From assembly GCF_001661345.1 (NCBI RefSeq), contig NW_017962919.1, positions 558,001 to 622,000 of the forward strand: 64,000 nt of DNA, given 5' to 3'. The notes under the pieces are model-generated. The model searched no databases. It saw only the letters and a program-made list of their open reading frames with translations, and had not been told where the DNA came from. Within the stretch, counting starts at the first letter, position 1. The number at the start of each line of letters is the position of its first letter. The stretch comes from Ascoidea rubescens DSM 1968 (taxonomy: Eukaryota; Ascomycota; Saccharomycetes; Ascoideales; Ascoideaceae). A program made the translations under genes and the position numbers. Positions 48,095 through 57,327 of this stretch are shown in pieces.

Positions 48095-49369
48095 CTATCT
48101 GAATTCTGTTCTATTGGTGTTTTCAAAGAGCTTTTCATCAAACAGCATCTCGTGGAGTGTTTCTCCATGCAGAGACATCAGAATGGTGTGAACGTCGTGG
48201 TTGAATAGCTCGCACTCTTCCAAAATGGAGGAGTTGGCTGAAGTTTCTTTGTTGGCATCTGTTTTTTTGTTCTCTATGAATTCTGGTTTCAATGTGATTG
48301 GAGTCAGGTTTTCAATTTCTGACTCGACATCTTTGATATTGCCAGAGTTCTCGAGCAGATTGGAGCTGTTACTATTATAGTTAATATCTTCAAAGGCCCG
48401 TAGATTAGCGAGGTTTTTTAATGTTTCTAGTTTTTTGGCAAGCTTTCGTTGCTCGTATTTTCTAACCAAAAAAGATAATCCAATCCACTTCAACAACGCT
48501 TTGTACTTAGAATGAGTCTCCTTGCCTAACCCAAAGATAATAAAGGCTAAATAACACAACACTGACAAGACATAACGATCATAAATAGGCTGGTCAATAG
48601 AGCGATAAAATGATAGAGACCACATTAACTTGTCATGAACTTTATCCCAGTCGTAGGAATCATAGATGTTAAAATTTTCAATGAAATAGATAACCAAAAT
48701 TGGAGTCAATATAAACAAAGTTAAAAAGCAAAATAAAATTGATCTGATGAATTTTGCAACTGTTAAACCAGACTTTGTGCAGTGGAAAATATCCTTTGCA
48801 TCTTTTCTATTTTTAAAGTATCTGAACAACGTTAAAGAAGATAGAATAATACCAATAATGGACCAAATCAAGGGCCACATAATAATGATGACAATAGTAG
48901 GCCAAGTAGCTGAGTGAGCAGCTATACAACCATTGAACTTGAAAATAGCAAACCTCATTGTGTATACAATATAAGACAAAGAGATAATTAAAATCGGTTG
49001 AGCCCAACAAATTGTTAAAAAGATCAAATTCTTTTTCCATCTTTTGAATTGTAGAAAACGATTAGTGGATAAGATGCAATACATATGGAATGCTATCCCA
49101 GTTATCGCACAACAGATTCCTGTAGTTGAAGCATCATTAATATAGGCATAAAAATCACACCAGACTTTTCCATCCCAAACGCTTCTAAAATTTTCACCAC
49201 CCCAAATAATTGCGTTAACTAGTGTTTCAATATTTAGTAATGTCAACCAAAGAAATAAAGAAAGATATGGAATACCATCAGGATTTTTGATATGGACACA
49301 AACTGGCATAATCAAACAAATTAATGCCACGGATGACAAGACTATTAAAAGTGCTTGATAATTTACCAT
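48095..49369 (-). CDS. STE3: Ste3-type pheromone receptor (a-factor receptor)
   Basis: This is a G-protein-coupled receptor of the Ste3 family (class D), which in alpha-type cells senses the lipidated a-factor and signals through the mating MAP kinase pathway. The 424 residues compare with 470 in S. cerevisiae. Seven hydrophobic helices fit residues about 5-300. Family marks include NAIIWGGENFRSVWDGKVWCDFYA in helix 2/loop 1, ICCAITGIAFHMYCIL in helix 3, and KSGLTVAKFIRSILFCF at loop 3/helix 6. The cytoplasmic tail is about 125 residues and acidic, with Glu/Asp/Ser stretches. ATG is at 49367-49369. A perfect CArG box lies about 320 bp upstream (49689-49698). Only this receptor gene, not a mating-type locus, is in the window. 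Confidence 0.95.
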   Translation of the reverse strand: MVNYQALLIVLSSVALICLIMPVCVHIKNPDGIPYLSLFLWLTLLNIETLVNAIIWGGENFRSVWDGKVWCDFYAYINDASTTGICCAITGIAFHMYCILSTNRFLQFKRWKKNLIFLTICWAQPILIISLSYIVYTMRFAIFKFNGCIAAHSATWPTIVIIIMWPLIWSIIGIILSSLTLFRYFKNRKDAKDIFHCTKSGLTVAKFIRSILFCFLTLFILTPILVIYFIENFNIYDSYDWDKVHDKLMWSLSFYRSIDQPIYDRYVLSVLCYLAFIIFGLGKETHSKYKALLKWIGLSFLVRKYEQRKLAKKLETLKNLANLRAFEDINYNSNSSNLLENSGNIKDVESEIENLTPITLKPEFIENKKTDANKETSANSSILEECELFNHDVHTILMSLHGETLHEMLFDEKLFENTNRTEFR

Positions 49370-49963
49370 TATAACTGTTAATTTTTATATTGATCCCAAA
49401 AATACTCAGTCGTGAAAGAAAATAAACTAAAGTAGGTTCTCAGCTAAGAAAAAAGAGAAATAAAAAATAATATGAGGAAAGATGAATAAAGATATAAATA
49501 AATTTGATTAAACCATAGCACAATTCTCTTTTCTTTTTGATAATGGTCACCACTTGTTTGTTGAAGGTCTAATCACTTGGCCAAAGGCAATATATTCAGA
49601 AAGTAACCCCAAATTGTTTTAAGTACGTTTTTATAGAACAAAATTTGAAGCATTATTTCTTTTTCATCTCATATTTTTCCTTTGAATTCCAAATTAGGAA
49701 AATACCAAAAAGCATCAAGTTGCACTTTTCTCCAATCAACAGACGGGGAGAATATTCATTGGTGAGGATGCAACTTTGGTTGCAGACTAAGGGATTAGTT
49801 GGTAATATTTATTATTATCTCTTTATATAAATGGCTCGCGTATTGAGTTCGTTGGTCCTTGAACAAATCGGTAATAATAAAGTGGTATATCTTTACGGAT
49901 TTGTCATTTTCAAATACAAAAAAAGCAAGACTGATCAAATATAATCGAGTATTATATAATAGG
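49370..49963. other. STE3 5' region
   Basis: These 594 bp lie between the STE3 start and the 3' end of the next minus-strand gene. The segment contains the Mcm1-type box listed separately and an AT-rich 200 bp next to the STE3 start. A 61-codon plus-strand frame (49645-49830) has no recognisable content. Confidence 0.5.
49687..49700. promoter_or_regulatory. Mcm1-type CArG (P-box-like) site upstream of STE3
   Basis: TTCCAAATTAGGAA contains CCAAATTAGG (49689-49698), a perfect CC(A/T)6GG MADS-box site with extended flanking symmetry. In S. cerevisiae, Mcm1 with alpha1 drives STE3 from such a site. I see no convincing adjacent alpha1 Q-box. Confidence 0.6.
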
Positions 49964-51358
49964 TTACTTATCAAGATTCAAATAATTGAAATCATTAGTA
50001 AAGGAATCTGTTGATAAATCCTTTAATTCATCATCAATCTCCAAAACATTTTTCAAATTATTATAGTGGTTTAATAAAGTGTTTTCAAGGGAGTTTAGTT
50101 TAACAAAAACAGTGATTAATAAAGGATCAGATGTTTTAACTTCAATTTGTTTTAAATCCCAAAAGACTTTGTTATTAAAAGTAATATTTCTATTGAGATA
50201 TTCCAACTCCTTTTCAAATTTATGTTGATTTGAATACTTGGACGAAAAAAATTTATTGAATATTGATTCAGAATTAGATTGAGTGGAGATTTGATAAGAA
50301 TTCAAGCTGGAATTTGTTGATGAAATGGTGCAATTATCGTTGCTCTCATCATTGATATTTGTTTTGTCGCTATCACTGCTATCTCCTTTATTTTGATTTT
50401 GATTTTGAACTTTTTTATGATTATGATCATGATTAATAAAATGATGAATATTAGTACTGTTTAAGATTCCTGTTTTTTTTTTACCATGGCCATTTTTTTT
50501 ATATTCATTTGATTTGAAACTATTATTATCATCATTTTTGTCATTAAAAGTCTGAAACTGAGTTAAATTGTTTTCATCATTTAGAATTTCATAAATTCCT
50601 ATTTTTTTATTCGTATTTTTGATTATTTTTAATTTAATAAAATCAGTATAACTTTTTTCAAATTTATTGATTAGTTTCCAAGGTTTATGTGTGATTTCTT
50701 TTAATTCATGTAACTCAATTGAAATTTCACCATTGTTTAAATATAATTCGATAACTAGCTTATTTAAATCTAAATCTTGTTCAAATAATTCTGATGATAA
50801 ATAGCTATTAGGAAACAATTGATCTAAATTTGGTAATTTGATCAATTTTTTGCAATTAATTATATTAATTAGGATTTTTTTGAAAATTTTCAAGAAATTC
50901 AAAAATTTGAGCAACCTATTATTTAGATTGTCTGCACCACTATTCGCAGCATTCACAATGTCATCAAAATTATCCAAAATCAATATTGAACTAATCAAAT
51001 AATCAATTGAGTCCTGAATTTGAGTTAGATTTATTGAGTGATTTGGGTTTAAATTTAACTTGAAAGGTTTGCCCCCATTTACATTTTTCAATCTTATGAG
51101 TATACTCAAATCCACTATCTTTGAGCTCGATCTCGTTATTATCCCCTTGACTGATTCCGATTTGCTTGAGGATAGTGGTAGCTTGAAATAGGTCTCGTCG
51201 TTGAGATACTTCAATATCTGTTCAATTGTTTCCTTGATTGATGGAAACGATGGTTTGATGATGTTCTTAATCAACCAACTGGCCTCTCTCACCTGGTTGT
51301 CCTTTCTGATCCTGAAGATCTCATCTGCTGGCATAGGAGGATATATCTGTGTCGACAT
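49964..51358 (-). CDS. RAV2: Rav2/Rogdi family protein (RAVE complex, V-ATPase assembly)
   Basis: Rav2 is a subunit of RAVE, which reassembles the vacuolar V-ATPase; Rogdi is the animal counterpart. The conserved order is present: REASWLIKNIIKPSF near the N-terminus, VKGIITRSSSKIVDLSILIR, LTQIQDSIDYLISSILIL, then LPNLDQLFPNSYLSSELFEQDL and LVIELYLNNGEISIELHEL. The C-terminal block VFWDLKQIEVKTSDPLLITVFVKL also fits. I chose the ATG at 51356-51358 (MSTQIYPPMP, 464 residues) because homology begins soon after it. An in-frame ATG at 51526 would add 56 residues of unremarkable sequence. Insertions of Asn/Asp/Lys around the middle make it longer than S. cerevisiae Rav2 (351). The symbol rests on pattern recall, not an alignment. 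Confidence 0.8.
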   Translation of the reverse strand: MSTQIYPPMPADEIFRIRKDNQVREASWLIKNIIKPSFPSIKETIEQILKYLNDETYFKLPLSSSKSESVKGIITRSSSKIVDLSILIRLKNVNGGKPFKLNLNPNHSINLTQIQDSIDYLISSILILDNFDDIVNAANSGADNLNNRLLKFLNFLKIFKKILINIINCKKLIKLPNLDQLFPNSYLSSELFEQDLDLNKLVIELYLNNGEISIELHELKEITHKPWKLINKFEKSYTDFIKLKIIKNTNKKIGIYEILNDENNLTQFQTFNDKNDDNNSFKSNEYKKNGHGKKKTGILNSTNIHHFINHDHNHKKVQNQNQNKGDSSDSDKTNINDESNDNCTISSTNSSLNSYQISTQSNSESIFNKFFSSKYSNQHKFEKELEYLNRNITFNNKVFWDLKQIEVKTSDPLLITVFVKLNSLENTLLNHYNNLKNVLEIDDELKDLSTDSFTNDFNYLNLDK

Positions 51359-51662
51359 TCTGAGCAACTTCCACACTGCTGCTGTTGGTAATAAAACCTC
51401 GATAAAGAGCAGTTTTGTGCTGTTTCTGTTTGGGTTTTCGCTTTGTGGGTCAGGCGCGAGGAAGGAGTGAGAAGAAGAGACGTTTTGTATGTATGTTGGG
51501 GAGTTTGCTCCCTGTGTTTCGCGCATGGGAGAGCAGTCGATTTTGAGGAAATTGAATCAGTTATCTGTGAATATATTTACAGATGACTGCGATTATTGTT
51601 GAAAAAAAAAGACTATGGTAGATTTTACTGATATTTATTGTTTTGGAAATGCTTTCTATTTG
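51359..51662. other. Short intergenic region between RAV2 and IPI3
   Basis: RAV2 must use these 304 bp as its promoter. The half nearest RAV2 is an open 56-codon upstream extension in frame. The rest is T-rich. Nothing else is seen. Confidence 0.4.
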
Positions 51663-53327
51663 CTAGTGTTTGTTTTTGATCAATTTAAAGTGTTGTTTAT
51701 ATAGTTCTTCGTGGATATTTCTCAATTCCCCATAAGCATCCTTTATTGTTTTTAATTTGCTTTCTAGCTCTTTTATCTTAGCATCTTTTTCATCATCGTT
51801 TAAAGTAACGCTTTTTATGTTTGGCAAAGATTGGTTTGATGTGCTTTTACGGTTTTGGGGGGTATAGTAATTTTTGAATTGAAATTCCTCGCTTGTGGTT
51901 CTATTTAAGTAGGAATTAAAATTATTTAAACCATTTAAAAATTTGGTAGTATGGTTATTAGAGTTATTGGTAATACTTGTTGTAAGAATATGGTTTCTAG
52001 AATCATTATCAATTAGATATCTCTTTAGCTGGGGAATAAATTGATTATTATTCAATTTACTTTTATTTTTATTAGAGTTATTATTTTTATTGGAATTAAA
52101 AAAGTTATTATCGTTTAGAAATGACTGTTTTGATATTTGAATGACTTTCAAAAATGAAACAGATCCTTTGACTTCTTTAAATGTTTTAATGATATTTTTG
52201 GTGACGATATCAGAAGCAAAGACCTTTCCTGTAGAGTCACCAGATATAAGAATAGTTGAATCCAATGATAAATCCATATTAGTTATTTTAATTTCATCAG
52301 AAGTGTTGGCATCTTCGTCCTTTCCATCATCTAATGTAGTTATCTGATGGCATTTGAATAAATCATTGTCTATTTCCTGTTGTTCTTGATTGTTACTTTC
52401 TTGGTCAATTTTATTGTTAGTAATTTGTTGATCATTAATTGGTATATTGATAATTTCGCCATTAGTATTAATTAGAGATTCCAATAAATTATTTTTAAAT
52501 TTATTGATTTTAAATAGATTTATTTGTCTAATTAGCCCATTATTTAGCCCCAAATAAATAGTTGAAATTAAAGGATCAACAATAATTGAATGAATTGGAT
52601 TGGGTAAAACAAAAGTTGTCTGCGACTTTAATTTAATTGATTCATTTTGGTTATTATTTAAATTGTTTGTATCGATTAGATTATAAATTCTGCAAGTTGA
52701 ATCTAGTGAGGTTGTGAAGAGTTTTATGTCATTATTAATTGAATTTTTAGTGATAAATAAGTCTGTTACTGGTAAAGTATGATCGTTTATAATAAAAATT
52801 GGTTTTATATTTTGTTTAATATTATTTTTATAAACTGAGACTAAATCAAAAAATTTATAGATATTAATTTTTGAATCGTTTGAACCTGAGATTAAGTAAT
52901 TGTTATTGGCTGATAGTTTTAGTATTGATATTTGTTGATAATGGGAATTTTGGTTAAAGATCAAATTACCAGATTTCAATTCCCATATATAAATTTTACC
53001 AGTTTTGCTTCCACCGATTAAGAATTGGCTATTATAAGCTAATATTAGAGAAGTTAAGATTTCAGGGATTGGGATCCTTTGAATGGGCAAGTGTTTATTT
53101 TCATTGTAGACGTATATTAGAGCTTTAGTTCTGCAAGATATTATAAAGTGCAAATTATCTTTGTCATTAATATCATTAATTAAAGCACAGGAGTGATTGA
53201 AGGCATTTGCTTGTTTATAGAGAGAGTTTAAAGAGTTTGAATGAATTGAACTGTAGTAAGCTACTGACTCATTTTCATATTTTTCAGTGTCATCGTTTCC
53301 ACCCAAATAAAAGACGTTTTCATCCAT
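51663..53327 (-). CDS. IPI3: Ipi3 WD40 protein (Rix1 complex, 60S ribosome assembly)
   Basis: Ipi3 (WDR18 in animals) forms the Rix1-Ipi1-Ipi3 complex on pre-60S particles, needed for ITS2 processing, and also has a role in replication licensing. The 554 residues match the family (555 in S. cerevisiae). WD-type blades carry conserved stretches: LPIQRIPIPEILTSL, LIGGSKTGKIYIWELKSG, HYQQISILKLSANNNYLISGSNDSKI (in two parts), INDHTLPVTDLFIT and LISGDSTGKVFASDI. The C-terminal helix, IKELESKLKTIKDAYGELR followed by LYKQHFKL, is a family hallmark. Asn-rich loops break the fourth and sixth blades. ATG is at 53325-53327. It is divergent from RPC11 across a 245-bp promoter with an inverted repeat. 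Confidence 0.95.
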   Translation of the reverse strand: MDENVFYLGGNDDTEKYENESVAYYSSIHSNSLNSLYKQANAFNHSCALINDINDKDNLHFIISCRTKALIYVYNENKHLPIQRIPIPEILTSLILAYNSQFLIGGSKTGKIYIWELKSGNLIFNQNSHYQQISILKLSANNNYLISGSNDSKINIYKFFDLVSVYKNNIKQNIKPIFIINDHTLPVTDLFITKNSINNDIKLFTTSLDSTCRIYNLIDTNNLNNNQNESIKLKSQTTFVLPNPIHSIIVDPLISTIYLGLNNGLIRQINLFKINKFKNNLLESLINTNGEIINIPINDQQITNNKIDQESNNQEQQEIDNDLFKCHQITTLDDGKDEDANTSDEIKITNMDLSLDSTILISGDSTGKVFASDIVTKNIIKTFKEVKGSVSFLKVIQISKQSFLNDNNFFNSNKNNNSNKNKSKLNNNQFIPQLKRYLIDNDSRNHILTTSITNNSNNHTTKFLNGLNNFNSYLNRTTSEEFQFKNYYTPQNRKSTSNQSLPNIKSVTLNDDEKDAKIKELESKLKTIKDAYGELRNIHEELYKQHFKLIKNKH

Positions 53328-53572
53328 TTTGAATAATAATTGATTTATCGAAAAGTATATATATATTGAAAATATTCAAATAAATATTGAAATTTTCAAT
53401 GAAAAAAAAATGTAAGTGAAAAATTTCATTTTGCAGCAAGGCCCTTTTTTATTTTTTTTTATTTTTCCAAAACGGGCTGAAGAAAAGGGCCTTGCTGTAA
53501 TTTGAAATTTTTCATTTTCAAGAGAAAAGAGATGAATAATAACCAAGATAAGAGTAGAGTAGAGTAGGGAAA
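53328..53572. promoter_or_regulatory. Divergent IPI3/RPC11 promoter with RRPE pair
   Basis: This 245-bp bidirectional promoter serves two ribosome/Pol III genes. It contains TGAAAAATTTC on the plus strand (53417-53427) and the same motif on the minus strand (53505-53515), both RRPE-type ribosome biogenesis elements. GAGATGAATA (53530) resembles a PAC element imperfectly. The motifs sit in the arms of a long inverted repeat, listed separately. Confidence 0.65.
53416..53515. repeat. 33-bp inverted repeat in the IPI3/RPC11 promoter
   Basis: The left arm 53416-53448 and right arm 53483-53515 are reverse complements at 29 of 33 positions, separated by 34 bp of T-rich DNA. The inner 15 bp of the arms (CAGCAAGGCCCTTTT) are identical. 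The outer part carries TGAAAAATTTCA. No target-site duplication is obvious. Confidence 0.95.
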
Positions 53573-53905
53573 ATGTTGATATTTTGTCCATATTGTTCTA
53601 ATATGTTGATAGTGGCAGATAACCATGAACACCATATATTCAAGTGCCAAACATGTCCATACGAGTTTCCTATAATTGGGGTTGAGATGTTTGACCGTAA
53701 AAAGTTGATACGAAAAGAGGTTGACGATGTGTTAGGAGGAGAAGGATCGTGGGATAATGTTGAGCAAACAAGTGCTCAATGTCCTATAGAGAACTGTGGG
53801 AATGATCGAGCGTATTTCTTTCAGTTACAAATTCGAAGTGCAGACGAGCCCATGACATCGTTTTATAAGTGTGTTAAATGTGGGCACCAATGGAGAGAGA
53901 ATTAG
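53573..53905 (+). CDS. RPC11: RNA polymerase III subunit C11 (TFIIS-like)
   Basis: Rpc11 gives RNA polymerase III its intrinsic RNA cleavage activity and supports termination and reinitiation on tRNA and 5S genes. The 110 residues equal the S. cerevisiae length. The N-terminal zinc ribbon uses C5, C8, C25 and C28 (FCPYC and CQTC). The C-terminal TFIIS-type ribbon uses C70, C75, C100 and C103. The catalytic acidic hairpin RSADE is intact at 88-92, within QIRSADEPMTSFYKC. The start is the first ATG. The stop is only 18 bp from the BUB3 stop on the opposite strand, so the two 3' ends must overlap. Confidence 0.98.
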   Translation: MLIFCPYCSNMLIVADNHEHHIFKCQTCPYEFPIIGVEMFDRKKLIRKEVDDVLGGEGSWDNVEQTSAQCPIENCGNDRAYFFQLQIRSADEPMTSFYKCVKCGHQWREN

Positions 53906-53923
53906 AGATAGGAAAGAAAGCAT

Positions 53924-54903
53924 TTATAAATGAAGATTATATAGGTAGATAAAACTTTTAGATGGAGCTGGGGATGAATGAATCGAAGCTAGAGATTTGA
54001 AGGAATCATCGCTTGTTGCTATTGCTAAGATGTTGTTATTTAGATTTAAATCTATTTTTTGAATTGATTGGTTGTTAAATTTTTGTAGCTTTTTCAATCT
54101 TTTTTTTAGTAGGTAGTCCCAAATACAGACAAAGCCATCCGAACCAGCTGAGAGTAGGATGTTGTTTAAATTTTTATGGAATAGGATATCGTTAACAGTG
54201 TAGATTAGATTTTTTGAGGACAACCTGTGGCATTTGAAAGCGTAGTTGTTGAATTGAGATTTCAAAGAAGGGTTCAAGTATTCTATTGATATCTTTCCAT
54301 GGATGGAAGATTGGGCAAAACCTTTATTATTGTTCATGAATTTCAAAGCGGTTGATTGGAATTTGAGGCCATTTTCTCTGATTTGTAGAGGTTTTAGAAG
54401 GTTTCTTAAGTCGTACAAGTAGATGAGATTGTTTGAGGAGGAAAGTAGCAAGTGTTTTGATTGGGATGAGTAGTCGAATTGGAGGACTTTATTGTCGAAA
54501 TTTAAGATGTTGTTGTTTTGAGAGTTGTTGTTTCTCAAGTCTATGAATTGAATGGAGTTATCTAGAGAGGAGGAGATTAGTAGGTTTTCATTTTCTACAG
54601 ATAGTAAGTTTTTGATTGAATTTTTATGATAGTTATTAAATAAGATTGAATTGGAATTTGAGTTAGAGTTAGAGTTAGAATTAGAATTGGAGCTGGAGTT
54701 AGAGTTGTTATTGAGGTTAAAATTGAAATTAAAATCAAAGCCTATATTTAAATTTTTAACAAGATCAATTTTATTTATATTACCATAAATATCACCAAAA
54801 AAGTAGGAATTGTTATTGAACCAAGCTATATCTATTACTGGAGTGTTAGATTGTGATTTGTATTTGAATATCAAGATATCATCATCATCATCATCATCAC
54901 CGT

Positions 54904-54934
<31 letters not shown>

Positions 54935-55195
54935 ATCAGTGTTGGTATTCGAGTTTGCATTCGTGTTTGTATTATCGTTTTGTTTGTTTAAAAGGTCGTC
55001 ATATTTGTTTGAATTGTATAGATTAATTGAACCATCCCAGGAGGAGGATAGTAGGTAATTGTTTGATTGATTGAATTTGATGGCAGATATTATATCCCTT
55101 TGAGAATGAGGTAATTGAATGAAATTTCTTCTGGGGGTTGAATTTTCGTTATCAAGGTCTGTATTTTGGTTAGCATGACTGTTTATAAAAGACAT
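53924..55195 (-). CDS. BUB3: Bub3 spindle checkpoint WD40 protein
   Basis: Bub3 binds phosphorylated MELT motifs of Spc105/KNL1 at kinetochores and recruits Bub1 and Mad3 in the spindle assembly checkpoint. The N-terminus has the family pattern (ISAIKFNQSNNYLLSSSWDGSINLY). The C-terminal half is highly diagnostic: the AQSSIHGKISIEYL segment, YAFKCHRL, LLSAGSDGFVCIWD, then LKKLQKFNNQSI and LAIATSDDSFK. At 423 residues it is longer than S. cerevisiae Bub3 (341), mainly from an Asp-rich insert in blade 1 (about 85-110, coded by ATC/GTC repeats at 54880-54930) and a (SN)n insert in blade 3. ATG is at 55193-55195. Confidence 0.95.
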
Positions 55196-55235
55196 TTTAG
55201 ATTAAATGAATACCATATTATATTATATCATATCA

Positions 55236-55310
55236 TATTTTATTTTATTTTATTTTATTTTATTTTATTTTATTTTATTTTATTTTATTTTACTTTATTT
55301 TACTTTATTT
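55236..55310. repeat. (ATTTT)n microsatellite
   Basis: About 75 bp of TATTT pentanucleotides, with two ACTTT variants at the right end, lie in the BUB3 promoter. Confidence 0.95.
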
Positions 55311-56318
55311 CATTTGGTATCATTTCAGGTTTATTAAGTCAAATTTAGATCAGCAAAAATCGGTAAACAAAAACAAAAGGACAAACCGAAGAAGTGCACG
55401 TTTTGTGCTGTTTATGATTACTTGAATGGGAAATCCGAGGGCAAATACAAGGGAAAGAGAAAGAAAAAGCGGCGATTTTGAGAACCAGTGCAGCGGGTCG
55501 CGGGAGACGAGAAAAAAACAAAACTCAAACGAGAAATTGCCGCAGCGGTGCAGTTTAATCGAAAAAGCATGGCGACAGGAAATAAGGAGGAATAAGAGAC
55601 AAAAGAGGCAATTTGGCAAAGAGGCAGGGATTGCACACTCAAAACCAAGAGGACATAAGAAAATAGAAGAACGAATGGCAATGGAATTTGTATGATGGAT
55701 AGGTTTAAATTACCTTCTTGCACCTATTCAAGTTTAATCGAGCGACAGTGGGAAGTGACAGAGGTGCGAGTGTGAAGATGGAAATCGAGAATCAGAGCAG
55801 ACGGCCAATCAACGGCGAGGAAAACCGAGTGAAAAATCCAAGGTAGAGCAGACAACAGAAATAAGATTGCAGTCAATCTGAGACATAGGGTGCTATTTTG
55901 GCACTACAGCAGCAGCTGGAGCACAACCAATCACACGCGTGTCAAGATAATCAGACGCGAAGCCACTGCGAAAAAACACGAGCCCAAGAGCGGACGCACC
56001 AGCATCAGTGCTCTCGATCGATCTCCGGCGAGTGTCCGCGATCGCGGAGAAAACGCGCAGTGTCCGCGTCTCAGCTGCTGAGCACGCATTGCACCGCAGC
56101 GATTGGCGAGCTGGGAGTAGTCTGATGAGATCGATAAGATTGTTGAAAGCGGCAAAGCGCACCCCTGGTCTGAGCAGCACAAACAGCACAAACAGCGGTG
56201 GAAGAGGAAGCAGAGGAAGCAGAGGAAGCAGCAGAAAAGAGCGGCTGCTTCTGGTGCGCCACACGCGTGGCTCTGCTGCCGCTGGATTACTGCTTCCAAC
56301 GAAACACTTTCTGGAGCC

Positions 56319-56362
56319 TTTTGGAATCTTTCAGAAATCTTTTTGGAATCTTTCAGAAATCT
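56319..56362. repeat. 22-bp tandem duplication
   Basis: Two perfect copies of a 22-bp unit beginning TTTTGGAATC (56319-56340 and 56341-56362) are followed by a partial third TTTTGGA. Confidence 0.95.
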
Positions 56363-57168
56363 TTTTGGAGCACTTGCAGGGCATTTCTGGAGCATCTTTA
56401 GAGCGTTTCTAAAGCACCTCTCTTGTGCTTCTTGTGCTTCTATTGTGTGTTCTCTTAATGCTTCGCTCTAGGTCTTAGATTCTAAGTTTGAATGGATTCA
56501 AATGCATCTTTTTCATTGTTTTTTTTTGGCTCTAGCTTATTGAGGGTTTAGATTAACTATTTAGTTTAAAATTTTTCAAAATAATAATAAGAGTATTAAT
56601 AATTATGTTAATTATTTAATTTTATTTTATTTTGTTTTGTTTTCTTTGACTTGACTTTACTTTACTTGACTGTATTTTAATCTTTTATAACAATCCAATA
56701 ACCTGAAAATTTTGCACCAAAGATTCAACCACAACTCATTTATATCTCTTGCCATATATATAAAGATACCATATATATAAGTATATAACTACTGTTTTCT
56801 CAATTTCTCAACTTCTCAATTCAATCCACTATAATATATGATTATATGAATATATAACCACTCGCAATCCCTCCACCATAGATCTCTAGAAATCTTTATT
56901 TATTCCATCTACTGCTTCAATTATTGCTTCGATTACTGCTTCGATTACTGCTTCGATTACTGTTTCGATTTCTCTTCCTTTTATATCTTAATTGATATCT
57001 CTGCTTTACTGTCTTCACTCTTCAATTCTATTCACTCAATTGCCTTTATCCTCTTATACTTTTATCCTCTTATACTATAGATCCCATTCTATCAATCTCA
57101 TTCAGTCTAGATTTAATCTAAATTCTCCATTACCACTACCACCACAACTAATAACAATATAGTCAAAA

Positions 57169-57327
57169 ATGCAAAAGTGTATTGTTTGGGTTTGCCATGT
57201 CTGCGAAACAATAAATAAAAGATTTGGAGCTGGTGATAAATATTGTTCAAAATGCGATCACAGAATGTGCTCAATATGTTACTATGAAGTTGAATATGTC
57301 AAAGACTGTGATTACATATCTATCTAA
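57169..57327 (+). CDS. Tiny cysteine-rich (zinc-binding) protein, 52 residues
   Basis: An ATG in the context CAAAAATGC opens a 52-codon frame ending in TAA (57325-57327). The protein begins MQKCIVWVCHVCETINK and continues with KYCSKCDHRMCSICYY. C9 and C12 form one CxxC pair. The second cluster, C27-x2-C30-x-H-x2-C35-x2-C38, supplies the rest of a zinc-ribbon/knuckle pattern. Nine cysteines in 52 residues, spaced as metal-ligand pairs, are unlikely by chance in AT-rich DNA. Short fungal proteins beginning with a tryptophan-containing WVCHVC-type motif and ending with a CSxC pair are familiar to me, but I cannot name a function. The C/T-rich leader before the ATG resembles those of the real genes here. 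There is no homology evidence beyond the pattern. Confidence 0.65.
   Translation: MQKCIVWVCHVCETINKRFGAGDKYCSKCDHRMCSICYYEVEYVKDCDYISI

Larger units (their letters stand above)
55196..57168. other. Long intergenic region with GC-rich island
   Basis: Nearly 2 kb separate BUB3 from the next gene. The BUB3 side has an ATTTT microsatellite (55236-55310). From about 55430, and especially 55880-56280, the DNA is markedly GC-richer, with many CG dinucleotides and overlapping frames on both strands up to 154 codons. None has recognisable protein content and they shadow each other. Two 22-bp tandem units follow (56319-56362). From 56500 the DNA is AT- and then C/T-rich up to the small gene, including three GCTTCGATTACT copies near 56930-56960. 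I see no RNA gene. Confidence 0.45.

Noticed and set aside
55893-56412. Overlapping frames of up to 154 codons on both strands in the GC-rich island
   Set aside because: Several frames are open at once because G+C is high. No domain, no conserved motif and no convincing start context were found.
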